Shown here: piece by piece, positions 34,956 to 43,756 of the stretch
Numbering within the stretch: position 1 is the first letter of the stretch
How the letters are laid out: the number at the start of each line of letters is the position of its first letter
From: G942493375 sp942493375
GTDB taxonomy: Bacteria; Armatimonadota; UBA5829
DNA: 64,000 bases
NCBI GenBank assembly: GCA_942493375.1
Contig: OW818698.1
Location: 868,001 to 932,000, forward strand
Direction: 5' to 3'
The notes under the pieces: generated by a model
Seen by the model: only the letters and a program-made list of their open reading frames with translations
Databases searched by the model: none
What the model was told of the DNA's origin: nothing
Made by a program: the position numbers and the translations under genes

Positions 34956-36038
34956 TCAGAAGGGCTTATCATTACAATTTGGTATAATATCCTCTACTGT
35001 ATCACACTGTTCAGCCTTACATTTTGACAGTAAATCTTCAATAATGGCATCCTGCGGCCAAACATGCCCCTGGCGCCATTGCATGTGCATATCCCAGTAT
35101 CCTGGACACTTGTACACCGCATCAGCAACAAAACTGTAACTAATCTCAATGATCCGTGGCTTACGGTTCTGATCATACACGAAGTCAAATGCAAGACTTT
35201 GAGTCCTAAGTTTACTGACTGTCTCAAAAGCTATACTAATACATTCTTTATCGATTTTCTCTGGAGTGTAGTCGATGCGGCCACTTCCGGATGCCCGAAA
35301 ATCACCTGGTCTTACAAGGCGCCGGAAGCCAAATGCACGACTGCCAATTATAGTTATTCTTGTATCATACACATTATCAGGCATATACTCCTGGAAGTAT
35401 GCATATCCCCGCTGTATAGGGAGCATTCTATTGCTAAGAGCTATCTTCTTCAAAGCTGATGGCAAACGTCGAAGCTTTTGTAGCAATCCACCTGATGACT
35501 TTGATTTTTCCAATTTGGTCTTATAATCCGAAAAATATCCAGCAATCGGCTTAAATCCCCGGCCAAAAGCTGTATTGCACAAGTTTTTGGCTTGCTGAAT
35601 ATTATGTACTAAGTAAACATTCAGCGATCCTGCTCCTCCACGTAGTTTAAAAACTGTAGGGAACTCCACATTTTTCAACCACTCATAAACTGTTTTTTTA
35701 TCATAGAATACATGGCTGGACACCAAGGGTGCACCAATTGATTCCAGCAGGTATTTTTGAGCAACCTTATCATCAAAATGCCAGGATGTATTCCAGTCAG
35801 GAAATACAACTATGCCCATAAGTTGAACTACTGACAGCAGTTGTTTTGCAACCAAATAATCTACGGGTACCTTACCCCAATTCCATAACAGGCATTGAAC
35901 ATCAGCAAGATCATTTATTATCGTTGATGAAGTGCAATCAACAATCTTGAAAGGTATCTCATGCTCGTTGCAGTATTCTATCCACCTGGCTGAAAAATCA
36001 TCTGGAGCACAATGTATAGCTAATTTTATCCCGATCAT
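34956..36038 (-). CDS. ATP-grasp-like protein in the polysaccharide locus
   Basis: A 360-residue protein with ATP-grasp features: VFKLRGGAGSLNVYLV for the nucleotide-binding loop, YAYFQEYMPDNVYDTRITII, and FDFVYDQNRKPRIIEISYSF with the metal-binding acidic residues. The enzyme class joins a carboxylate to an amine through an acyl phosphate (RimK, YheC/D or glutathione-synthetase-like). The central part (residues 165-220) is rich in Lys and may be a variable insert. It lies directly after a CapA-like gene, a pairing that suggests amidation or peptide linkage to the polymer. The family and substrate are not certain. Confidence 0.7.
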   Translation of the reverse strand: MIGIKLAIHCAPDDFSARWIEYCNEHEIPFKIVDCTSSTIINDLADVQCLLWNWGKVPVDYLVAKQLLSVVQLMGIVVFPDWNTSWHFDDKVAQKYLLESIGAPLVSSHVFYDKKTVYEWLKNVEFPTVFKLRGGAGSLNVYLVHNIQQAKNLCNTAFGRGFKPIAGYFSDYKTKLEKSKSSGGLLQKLRRLPSALKKIALSNRMLPIQRGYAYFQEYMPDNVYDTRITIIGSRAFGFRRLVRPGDFRASGSGRIDYTPEKIDKECISIAFETVSKLRTQSLAFDFVYDQNRKPRIIEISYSFVADAVYKCPGYWDMHMQWRQGHVWPQDAIIEDLLSKCKAEQCDTVEDIIPNCNDKPF

Positions 36039-36313
36039 TATTTACCCTCAACTGACGTTGTCAAAAAACTGGTTGCCTAGCCCGTATTATTCATGATTGA
36101 CGAAGAAAAGAAACTCAGACGTAAAGGTTTACAACAGCAGATGCATTTACTTCACTGGGTTCAGGACGACATAAAATCACCAAATCATAAATGGCAATGC
36201 CTAGCCCTTTTTATTCACCAAGCTTCGCTTTTGCCCGGCAGCAGGGGCAAAAGCTGGTTCAGTCATGAATAATACTGGCTAGTTTCATATAGAATAGTCA
36301 AAGATCCTCATTT
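36039..36313. other. Intergenic region with dispersed palindromic repeats
   Basis: The space between the ATP-grasp and CapA-like genes. It holds a full copy (36201-36282) and a half copy (about 36077-36105) of the CTAGCC...TTATTCATGA repeat family described below. No gene was seen. Confidence 0.7.
36201..36282. repeat. Dispersed palindromic repeat, copy 1
   Basis: CTAGCC at one end pairs with GGCTAG at the other, TATTCA with TGAATA, and TTTTGCCC with GGGGCAAAA near the centre. Its reverse complement aligns along its whole length with the copy at 41178-41260 (ATTATTCATGACTGA, CAGCTTTT, AAAAGCGAAGCTTGGTGAAT). Confidence 0.88.
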
Positions 36314-37333
36314 CTAGCTCTTAGCTCGAAACAAATTTAACATTGCACGAATGTGTCTTACTCCCGGTAACTTTGGGCGAAGAAGATAACTGGCTAATGC
36401 CGCTCTTGCTATACCGATCCTATACGATCGTTTGTATACTCTATGATAATCAGCCATATCTCCAAAATCCCTGCGATAACAACTGGTATCATTCTTCAAC
36501 ATGACTAACTTCTTGCCATCGAAAACCAGCATAGAAACAGTTACACTGCCGGTAGGTTCATATCGAACCGCTAGAGAACGCCTGTTCCAAATTGATTGCT
36601 TCCTGTTGAATGACTTTTTTGGCACCCCATGGTCATCAAAATCACAGGGGATATGTTCATAAGGAAAGATGCAATTGCCCAATCCATAGAATATATATTT
36701 TTCATTATATAATTCGTATGCCTGTATGCAATGTGAGTGATGACCAACAATCATATCAGCCCCTGCATCAATTATTTCATGTGCGATGCGAATATCGTCT
36801 GGTTTGGGTAGGAATACTTCCTCTGCTCCCCAGTGCAGCGATACTACAATACGATCTGCTCCTTGTGATCGAGCGATAGCTATATCATTGACAATAGACT
36901 CCAAGACTACTGGGTTAACACCAGTCTGCTCCCCATCTGTAAATACGGCATTTGTTGAATAACAGGCATAACCAATAAGACCAATACAAACTCCATCTAC
37001 AGTTATAAAGTAGGGATTGTTGCAGTTGTTATTAATGCTTCCTGCACCAAAATACCCAATACCGGCAACACTTAAATTATGTATAGTATCATTAAATCCC
37101 TGTTCACCATAATCCAGCATATGATTGTTGGCCAGGCAGACAGTAATTGGGACTTCTCCGAAACTATCCTGTAGATAATTATCTTTCACCTTTAGGTTGA
37201 TCTTATCCGGTATACCAATGCAGGAACTAGTTATCGGAGATTCAAAGTTCACTACAAGGTTATTTAAACCTTTGACCCTCACGTCAACAGGCTTTGGCAG
37301 AAACACATCTCCAAGGAAAACAATTGCTGACAT
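36314..37333 (-). CDS. CapA/PgsA-like metallophosphoesterase-fold protein
   Basis: A 339-residue protein of the bacterial capsule-synthesis CapA family. Metal-binding motifs are FLGDVFLPKP, NFESPI, LANNHMLDYGEQG, SLHWGAE and GHHSHCIQA. In Bacillus CapA/PgsA takes part in poly-gamma-glutamate export; other members act in polysaccharide modification. Here it has no signal peptide or membrane segment, so it may work in the cytoplasm, which is unusual for PgsA. It is flanked by a methyltransferase and an ATP-grasp protein. Start at ATG 37333. Confidence 0.83.
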   Translation of the reverse strand: MSAIVFLGDVFLPKPVDVRVKGLNNLVVNFESPITSSCIGIPDKINLKVKDNYLQDSFGEVPITVCLANNHMLDYGEQGFNDTIHNLSVAGIGYFGAGSINNNCNNPYFITVDGVCIGLIGYACYSTNAVFTDGEQTGVNPVVLESIVNDIAIARSQGADRIVVSLHWGAEEVFLPKPDDIRIAHEIIDAGADMIVGHHSHCIQAYELYNEKYIFYGLGNCIFPYEHIPCDFDDHGVPKKSFNRKQSIWNRRSLAVRYEPTGSVTVSMLVFDGKKLVMLKNDTSCYRRDFGDMADYHRVYKRSYRIGIARAALASYLLRPKLPGVRHIRAMLNLFRAKS

Positions 37334-37494
37334 ACTTGTAATTATCCTATCCTATTTCAGTTAACAGTCAATCTGAGTACCAGCGTTCAAAATCGCCTGA
37401 CATCAATAACAATCTGTCTTAGGCGACCAACATACTCACAACAGAGAGCATGAGCAATAAAAATTAAATAATCTGTATCTCCTGGTGCCAAAAA

Positions 37495-38385
37495 TCAAGT
37501 TTCAGCCGTTTTGTTATTAGATTTAGCCAGATAGAACACTGTGCTTTCTAGACTATGATGTGAACCTATAAATTTAAGATATCTCCTGATATTCGGTATG
37601 AGGATATTAAACAGGATCTTCTCTTTAAAGCTGCATGTATCTTGTTTTACTGGCCTGCTATGGATTTGTTCTACCTCAAAATCGTAATATGCCAGTTGTT
37701 CAATTACTTGCCCTACTGAGTATTCAGTTACATGGTGTTTTGATAATAATGCGACTGGCTTACCTCTTATGACACGAAGCAGGTTCCTTGCATGATAACG
37801 ACTAGGCGTTGAAACGATTAGGCGTCCATTCGGCTTCATAATCAGCCGTATTTTTTCAAGCAGGTGCAGCGGATCAGAGACGTGTTCCCACAGATTATTA
37901 CAAACAACAAGGTCGAAGCAATTTTCCATATAGGGTGGTTCATAAGCATTTCCAACGACAAAATCTATTCCTTTGAAGTGCTCTGCAGCGTAATTGATCG
38001 CAGAAATTGAATAATCAAGACCACATATATCGGCTGAAGGCAGCATCTCCTTTAACGCTGAGGTTATGTGTCCCTGCCCACAACCAAGGTCTAATATTTT
38101 CGGATACTCGACAGTATCCATCGCCTTTGAAGCTAATTCCAGGGTGCATTGCATGCGGTTTCGGTGGAAATCATTATGCAAATTCTGTTCCACACCGTAT
38201 GGGTCTGTTTCTTCATACTCATCTGACATATCCAACTCTGACGGTGGTAGAAAAACCAGGAAACCTTTTGGGTGAACTGCAAACGGATATTCCTGCGATT
38301 TTGCACACCAATCAGAGTAGTCACAAGCATCATCAAGGCTTAATGACTTATTAAGCGACCAATCGTAATAATATTGCTTCAACAT
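37495..38385 (-). CDS. Class I SAM-dependent methyltransferase
   Basis: A 296-residue Methyltransf_11-like enzyme with motif I in ILDLGCGQGHITSAL and the acidic motif II region in DICGLDYSISAINYA. The post-motif NLWEHVSDPLHLLEKIRLIM is typical of small-molecule or sugar methylation. In this cluster it would methylate a sugar or the chain terminus and so may stop polymer growth; this is inferred. Start at ATG 38385. Confidence 0.84.
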   Translation of the reverse strand: MLKQYYYDWSLNKSLSLDDACDYSDWCAKSQEYPFAVHPKGFLVFLPPSELDMSDEYEETDPYGVEQNLHNDFHRNRMQCTLELASKAMDTVEYPKILDLGCGQGHITSALKEMLPSADICGLDYSISAINYAAEHFKGIDFVVGNAYEPPYMENCFDLVVCNNLWEHVSDPLHLLEKIRLIMKPNGRLIVSTPSRYHARNLLRVIRGKPVALLSKHHVTEYSVGQVIEQLAYYDFEVEQIHSRPVKQDTCSFKEKILFNILIPNIRRYLKFIGSHHSLESTVFYLAKSNNKTAET

Positions 38386-38497
38386 TCTTCTCCATTAATC
38401 CAATGAACAGCTCCTGTATACAAGGTTACTTCAGCGTACTTATGTAAAACTGTATTTCCATTATTAACTTGATTTCCATAAGCACAGTTCATTTCAG

Positions 38498-39805
38498 TTA
38501 TGTACCAATATTCGCGGACATAGACCGTTTTATCATTGTACCTGCCCACACAATTATGAAAATATTCATAGCTATACCAAGTAAGCTAAATATTATTATA
38601 GTACCTTTTGCTGACAACAACATTCCGCCAAAGTACAAAACAGCTACTCTTAGAATCAAGAGTACTATGTCAAACGCAAACAATTGCTTTTGTTTGCGAT
38701 ATATTTGGCCATAAAGAATAGATGGTACATTGCAGAAATTGCCTGACATCCATATAACCAACCATCCAGCAAATATGCCTGCCGTATTCCATTTTTCACC
38801 TAAAAATGTTCGGAATATTCCAGGTGCGAATAGAAAGAATATTACAGCAGGCAACATTACTATTAATAACAAATATACTGTAGATTTCTTGAATAGTCCG
38901 AAATTATCACCGTTCTTGTTAAATGTCTCACTCGCCTTCTGCAAGAAAACAGGTCTAAAAGACGCCAGTATCAAGTTCATTGGAGCTTGCAGCAATCTCA
39001 TTCCTAAAGCATAATAACCAGCAACTGAAACTCCATAGAAATGCGCCAACATAATGGCAGGTATATTTTGCGATACTGCATTTAGCAAGTTCTGAGAATT
39101 ACCATATATTACAAAATCTGAATATTCTTTTATTGAACCTTTGATTCTATTTATTGAGATGGATTTCCATATATCTGCAAAATCCTTTTTAAAAACCTGA
39201 TACCCTAATGTAATAGCTCCTATGAAGTCTCCAAATACCGTGCCCCCAATTAAGCCTAACGAACCTACTTTGCTCAAACCGGAAATGAGTTGGCAAGAGC
39301 CCAATGATACTGAGCGTACGACCTGTGAAAACGAAGCTTGCTTGAACTTCTTTTCACGAGTCGCCCAAGCGTTGATACATTGGTAAAAACCCATAAAAAA
39401 AGCAGCTAACGGTATTATCCATGCTATTTCTGCAAGTGAACTGGCAGAAATCAATGCAAAAAAAGCCCTGCCCCACAACAAGAGCAATATCCAACATATC
39501 AGACTAATAAAAAAAAGAGCAGATAATGCAGCAGCTAGCACATTGGCCGCATCCTCTTTATGCTTGGGCAGCATTAAAGCTCCTTCTAGTCTAAGTGTGT
39601 TGAATGAATTAATAACCCCTGTAATCGAAAGAAATATACCAAAAACACCAAAAGTCTCAGGGGAATACATCCGTGTAAGTATCGGAGTAATCATGAAATT
39701 GATCAGTTGTGAACCAACAGTGCCAGTCATTAATACTGCCACATTTTTAACAAAAGTACTCTTGATAGCGCTCCCAATATAAGACTTGTACTTTGAATTA
39801 AGCAT
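38498..39805 (-). CDS. Wzx-type oligosaccharide flippase
   Basis: A 435-residue polytopic membrane protein of the MOP superfamily (RfbX/Wzx) with about 12 hydrophobic segments, for example VAVLMTGTVGSQLINFMITP at the N-terminus and VLLILRVAVLYFGGMLLSA near the end. It moves lipid-linked repeat units across the inner membrane. Presence with a single Wzy-like protein indicates Wzx/Wzy-dependent assembly. Start at ATG 39805. Confidence 0.86.
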   Translation of the reverse strand: MLNSKYKSYIGSAIKSTFVKNVAVLMTGTVGSQLINFMITPILTRMYSPETFGVFGIFLSITGVINSFNTLRLEGALMLPKHKEDAANVLAAALSALFFISLICWILLLLWGRAFFALISASSLAEIAWIIPLAAFFMGFYQCINAWATREKKFKQASFSQVVRSVSLGSCQLISGLSKVGSLGLIGGTVFGDFIGAITLGYQVFKKDFADIWKSISINRIKGSIKEYSDFVIYGNSQNLLNAVSQNIPAIMLAHFYGVSVAGYYALGMRLLQAPMNLILASFRPVFLQKASETFNKNGDNFGLFKKSTVYLLLIVMLPAVIFFLFAPGIFRTFLGEKWNTAGIFAGWLVIWMSGNFCNVPSILYGQIYRKQKQLFAFDIVLLILRVAVLYFGGMLLSAKGTIIIFSLLGIAMNIFIIVWAGTMIKRSMSANIGT

Positions 39806-39857
39806 AAAGTTAATGACTCATTCAGGTGACGTGCTAAGCAACTTCATCGCGGGCAGT

Positions 39858-41138
39858 TTATTGCTTTAGCCTCGTATTCACGGCTTTCTGTAAACGTGAT
39901 GTCCAATCTTTGTACATGAATGGCTTCTCACCAATGACAAATAATAGTGAACATACACAATATATGATTACAAAGAAGCCTATAAATAGAACCGGTAGAC
40001 TATTCGTGACTCGGCTTGCATACGGGCTCAGCAAATGGATTATATATTGGTGATACATATAAACTGTGTAGCACATCCCACCTAAAACAGCTACCCAGCG
40101 CCAGCCAAACACACTATTCCATAGCCGCCCTCTAAATACTCCTAGATACGCCGCCAGGATGATAGCAGGATAAATAACTGCTTTGAGAGCTGCGCTATAA
40201 ATTCCAGCTGGTCTATTTTCCACAAGACACGCAAGAACAACGAAGGCAATGAAGGTAACCGCATCCCATATCCGATATTTATCAAATCTGCCACCCCAGT
40301 TAGTTAGGTAGAGATCACAGAGGAGGAGTCCCGATAGGAAATAACCTATGTATGAAAATATTAATATTCTGCCTAAAGCGTGAGTGATCAGCCATGCCGG
40401 ACTGCCTTCTAGAAAAGGCAACGTCCGAAGCAAAGACAGTGACGTTACCACAATTGATATGCCAATGATGACCAAGCGACGGGTTCTCACAGACTGTATT
40501 GAGAACAAACGACACAATAGCGGCGCCAGAATATAAAATTGTGCCTCAACCTCAAGAGACCACAGAACACCATTGATTAATGAAGTCTTGCCAAAAACAA
40601 GAACGTGACTATATACCAAACTCGCGCCAAGACTAGGGATAATTCTGGCTGTCGTAAAGTTATGCAGGACAACCAGCAAACCCAAGCCTATTAGTAGACT
40701 CAGAATATATGGAGGTTCCAACCGTGTTATTCGCCGAATGAAGTATTTACCAATCGAGGGCATCCGGGTTCCTTTCAGATACGCTGATCCAAAAGGCAAC
40801 GACAAGATAAATCCACTTATCACAAAAAAAAGTTCTACTCCGAACCAACCCTTCGCAAAAAAAGCATTGGCGAGTTCATGCAAGCTGCGTGCGAAGACTG
40901 AATGCGAATCAGACGAGAGTTCATGTGGAACATACCGATATACATGAAAAGCGATAACACATCCTATCGCTAGCAACCGAAGACCGTCAATCTGCGGAAC
41001 GTATCCTCCAGATGATGTGACCCGTGATAATTTTTCAAGCAACGTCCCATTTACTCGACCCAGTGGGATGCGCAGTCCTAACAACACTTTACAAATACGG
41101 GAAAACATAAGATTGCATGACTCCAATTCTATCGTCAT
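39858..41138 (-). CDS. Membrane acyltransferase 3 family protein (OafA/YrhL-like)
   Basis: A protein of about 427 residues with about ten membrane segments (GWFGVELFFVISGFILSLPF, WVAVLGGMCYTVYMYHQYII). The AT3 hallmarks are YVPQIDGLRLLAIGCVIAFH at the start and the FF-VISGF segment. It O-acetylates sugars in the membrane. An open frame continues to 41189, but those codons lie inside the dispersed repeat at 41178-41260, so the true start is 41138 or 41108. It is the third gene of the run. Confidence 0.84.
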   Translation of the reverse strand: MTIELESCNLMFSRICKVLLGLRIPLGRVNGTLLEKLSRVTSSGGYVPQIDGLRLLAIGCVIAFHVYRYVPHELSSDSHSVFARSLHELANAFFAKGWFGVELFFVISGFILSLPFGSAYLKGTRMPSIGKYFIRRITRLEPPYILSLLIGLGLLVVLHNFTTARIIPSLGASLVYSHVLVFGKTSLINGVLWSLEVEAQFYILAPLLCRLFSIQSVRTRRLVIIGISIVVTSLSLLRTLPFLEGSPAWLITHALGRILIFSYIGYFLSGLLLCDLYLTNWGGRFDKYRIWDAVTFIAFVVLACLVENRPAGIYSAALKAVIYPAIILAAYLGVFRGRLWNSVFGWRWVAVLGGMCYTVYMYHQYIIHLLSPYASRVTNSLPVLFIGFFVIIYCVCSLLFVIGEKPFMYKDWTSRLQKAVNTRLKQ

Positions 41139-41177
41139 GAACAAATACTTAAATAGAACGACTCGAAGAACACATTG

Positions 41178-41260
41178 GCTACCCCGCATTATTCATGACT
41201 GACCCAGCTTTTACCCCTACTACCGGCTAAAAGCGAAGCTTGGTGAATCAAGCGGGCTAG
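41178..41260. repeat. Dispersed palindromic repeat, copy 2
   Basis: Reverse-complement relative of the copy at 36201-36282. It contains CCCGCATTATTCATGACTGA, AGCTTTTA and AAAAGCGAAGCTTGGTGAAT and ends with GCGGGCTAG. It lies between the AT3 acyltransferase gene and the epimerase gene, in the 5' region of the former. Confidence 0.88.
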
Positions 41261-41302
41261 CTGATATTCCAATCCAAAAATACTCTCTCAACCATTCCAC
41301 TA

Positions 41303-42244
41303 TTATTCCGAAACACAACCAGCATACGACTCAACCGCCTTAGCCAGTCCTTCTTCAAAAGAAACCACCGGTGAGAATTTGAGCCATTCAATTGCCAGGT
41401 CGATTGCGGCACATGAGTGCATTACATCACCGGCTCTGGGAGGTGTGAAGATTGGGTCGGCTGTGGCGCCTGTTAGTTTCTTGATCCCGTTGAAGAGTTC
41501 AAGCAGCGTAACCTGACCACCTAAAGCGATGTTGTAAGACCGCCCAGCCGCCTTGGGATCTGCACTGAAAGCCAGTAGATTGGCATGCACAACATTTGCT
41601 ACATATGTAAAATCACGGGACTGCATGCCGTCACCGTGGATCGTTGGCGAAGTGTTCTGCAAAGCAGCTTTGATGAACAGTGGGATAACAGCTGCATATT
41701 GGCCATTGGGGTCCTGGCGAGGTCCGAATACATTGAAGTACCGTAAGACTATAGTATCTAGTCCATAGACCTGGTTAAAGATTCTGAAATACTCCTCAGC
41801 TGCCAGCTTTGACAGCGCATATGGGCTCTTGGGGTTTGGGCGGATGCCTTCGTGCTTTGGGAGTTCCAGTGTGTCACCATAGATGCTGGAACTGCTTGCA
41901 TAGGTCACTCTTCTGACGCCTGCATCTTTGGCAGCGACCAGAACGTTCAGCGTTCCGGTTATGTTGACCTCATTTGTTGTGAGAGGGTCTGCAATGCTGC
42001 GTGGAACGCTGCCCAATGCAGCCTGGTGGCAGACTACTTCCACACCCTTTACGGCTTCGCGTACTTTGGCGAGATCGCGTATATCGCCGTCGATGTATTC
42101 AATATGATCCTGGTGATGATCAATATTTGCAATCTTACCGGTTACCAGATTGTCTAAAACAACAACCTCATCACCACGAGCCACTAATGCATCTACTATA
42201 TTGCTGCCGATAAATCCAGCACCGCCAGTTACTAATACTTTCAA
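41303..42244 (-). CDS. UDP-GlcNAc/GlcNAcA C4-epimerase-like (TviC/WbpP type)
   Basis: A 313-residue SDR epimerase with VTGGAGFIGSNIVDALV for NAD binding, VTYASSSSIYGD and the catalytic Y-x3-K in SPYALSKLAAEEY. It matches the group that interconverts gluco and galacto forms of UDP-HexNAc or UDP-HexNAcA. It follows the dehydrogenase gene by about 46 bases, giving the tviB-tviC order known for Vi antigen and UDP-GalNAcA synthesis. The start is TTG 42244. The exact substrate is inferred from the pair. Confidence 0.85.
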   Translation of the reverse strand: MKVLVTGGAGFIGSNIVDALVARGDEVVVLDNLVTGKIANIDHHQDHIEYIDGDIRDLAKVREAVKGVEVVCHQAALGSVPRSIADPLTTNEVNITGTLNVLVAAKDAGVRRVTYASSSSIYGDTLELPKHEGIRPNPKSPYALSKLAAEEYFRIFNQVYGLDTIVLRYFNVFGPRQDPNGQYAAVIPLFIKAALQNTSPTIHGDGMQSRDFTYVANVVHANLLAFSADPKAAGRSYNIALGGQVTLLELFNGIKKLTGATADPIFTPPRAGDVMHSCAAIDLAIEWLKFSPVVSFEEGLAKAVESYAGCVSE

Positions 42245-42290
42245 CTAAGGTATCCAGTCCTTCCCGATAACGAACCAACCGTCTCCGATT

Positions 42291-43571
42291 CTACAGTGAC
42301 CAGTATACCAAATCTTCCCGAATATTCCTAACGTCAACAATCGATTTTACATCAGCAACTACTCCCCCACTGTTCAATGAAGCGAAGAGCTGGTCCGGCT
42401 GCATTTGTTTATACATACTGTGCGGGACAGCAACTATTACGGCATCAAGATTCTTTAAATCCTGCCATTGGGTCAATGGGAGACCATATTCATGCAGAGC
42501 TTCATCGGCATCTGCCATCGGGTCATGGACGAATGTTTGCATTCCAAATTCAGACAGCTCATTTATAATATCCGGGACTCTGCTGTTGCGCAGATCCGGT
42601 ACGTTCTCTTTAAATGTAAGGCCAAAGACCCCTACTCTTGCACCCTTGATATACGTACCAGTGCTTATAAGCAGTTTTACGACACGCTGGGCTATGAACT
42701 TACCCATGTTATCGTTTATCCGCCGGCCGGCCAGTATTACTTCAGGATGATATCCGACCTCTTCGGCTTTGGTTGTAAGGTAGTACGGATCTACCCCGAT
42801 GCAGTGTCCACCAACAAGCCCTGGTGAAAACTTGAGGAAGTTCCACTTTGTACCGGATGCCGCCAGTACATCCGAAGTGTTAATTCCTATTCTATCGAAG
42901 ATCATTGCCAGTTCATTCATCAATGCAATATTAAGGTCTCTCTGGGTATTCTCTATAACTTTGGCAGCTTCTGCGACTTTGATGGATGTCGCCCTGAACA
43001 CCCCTGCATCAACAATTGCTCCATAAGCTGCTGCAACTCTACCCAGCGTTTCCTCATCCTCTCCGGAAACAACCTTTATAATGCGCTGCAGTGTGTGTTC
43101 CTTGTCACCGGGATTTATACGCTCCGGTGAATATCCCAGCTTAAAATCAACACCTTGTTTCAGACCTGATTCCTCTTCGAGTATAGGCCCGCAAATCTCC
43201 TCGGTAACTCCGGGATAGACGGTCGATTCATAGACTATGACAGATCCTTTGCCGATAACTTTGCCAAGCATCCGGGTTGCGCTGCAGACCGGACGAAGGT
43301 CGGGAAGCCGCGCTTTGTCAATTGGAGTTGGAACTGCTACAACAAAGAATGTAGCTGATTTAAGGTCTTCAGGATTGCTGGTGAAATGGATTGCGGATTT
43401 ATTTAATGTCTGTGAATCACATTCCCCTGTCTTATCGATACCTTTACGAAGCGATTCAACCCTTTTAACATTGATATCAAAACCAATAGTCCCGGGGAAT
43501 TTCCCTGCAAAACCTAGAGCGACCGGAAGCCCGACATATCCCAATCCGATGACAGCTATTTTCTCTTGCAC
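42291..43571 (-). CDS. UDP-HexNAc 6-dehydrogenase (TviB/WbpO type)
   Basis: A 426-residue nucleotide sugar dehydrogenase that oxidises C6 of UDP-GlcNAc or UDP-GalNAc to the uronic acid with two NAD+. Motifs are VIGLGYVGLPVALGFA, ESTVYPGVTEE, KWNFLKFSPGLVGGHC with the catalytic Cys, and IGVDPYYLTTKA. It starts at GTG 43571, with GAGGAG six to seven bases upstream. It is the first gene of the polysaccharide run, with TviC-like epimerase next, pointing to UDP-GalNAcA as a product. Confidence 0.88.
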   Translation of the reverse strand: MQEKIAVIGLGYVGLPVALGFAGKFPGTIGFDINVKRVESLRKGIDKTGECDSQTLNKSAIHFTSNPEDLKSATFFVVAVPTPIDKARLPDLRPVCSATRMLGKVIGKGSVIVYESTVYPGVTEEICGPILEEESGLKQGVDFKLGYSPERINPGDKEHTLQRIIKVVSGEDEETLGRVAAAYGAIVDAGVFRATSIKVAEAAKVIENTQRDLNIALMNELAMIFDRIGINTSDVLAASGTKWNFLKFSPGLVGGHCIGVDPYYLTTKAEEVGYHPEVILAGRRINDNMGKFIAQRVVKLLISTGTYIKGARVGVFGLTFKENVPDLRNSRVPDIINELSEFGMQTFVHDPMADADEALHEYGLPLTQWQDLKNLDAVIVAVPHSMYKQMQPDQLFASLNSGGVVADVKSIVDVRNIREDLVYWSL

Positions 43572-43662
43572 TATTCTCTCCTCAAAAACACAGTGGAATC
43601 ATTACCTGATTCTGTGGGACAACTTTGCGGTGTATATGTTGTCATTTATAATCACGACTACT

Positions 43663-43668
43663 ATTATA
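43663..43668 (-). promoter_or_regulatory. Possible -10 element for the polysaccharide cluster
   Basis: On the minus strand TATAAT lies about 92 bases upstream of the GTG at 43571. No good -35 hexamer is found at 16-18 bases, so the promoter call is tentative. Confidence 0.3.
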
Positions 43669-43710
43669 CCGGAATCAGCAGATTATGGACGAGAAAATCC
43701 TGTGGTGAGA

Positions 43711-43735
43711 GGAAGTTTGGCGAATTAAGCGGGGG
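43711..43735. repeat. Half copy of the dispersed palindromic repeat
   Basis: AAGTTTGGCGAATTAAGCGGG resembles the end of the copy at 41178-41260 (AGCTTGGTGAATCAAGCGGG). The other arm is missing. It lies between the polysaccharide cluster and the GGDEF/EAL gene. Confidence 0.55.
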
Positions 43736-43756
43736 TGAGTGTCTGTAATGGCCAAC

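Noticed and set aside
41139..41189. Upstream in-frame extension of the AT3 acyltransferase
   Set aside because: The first codons fall inside a dispersed palindromic repeat, so the real start is further downstream.
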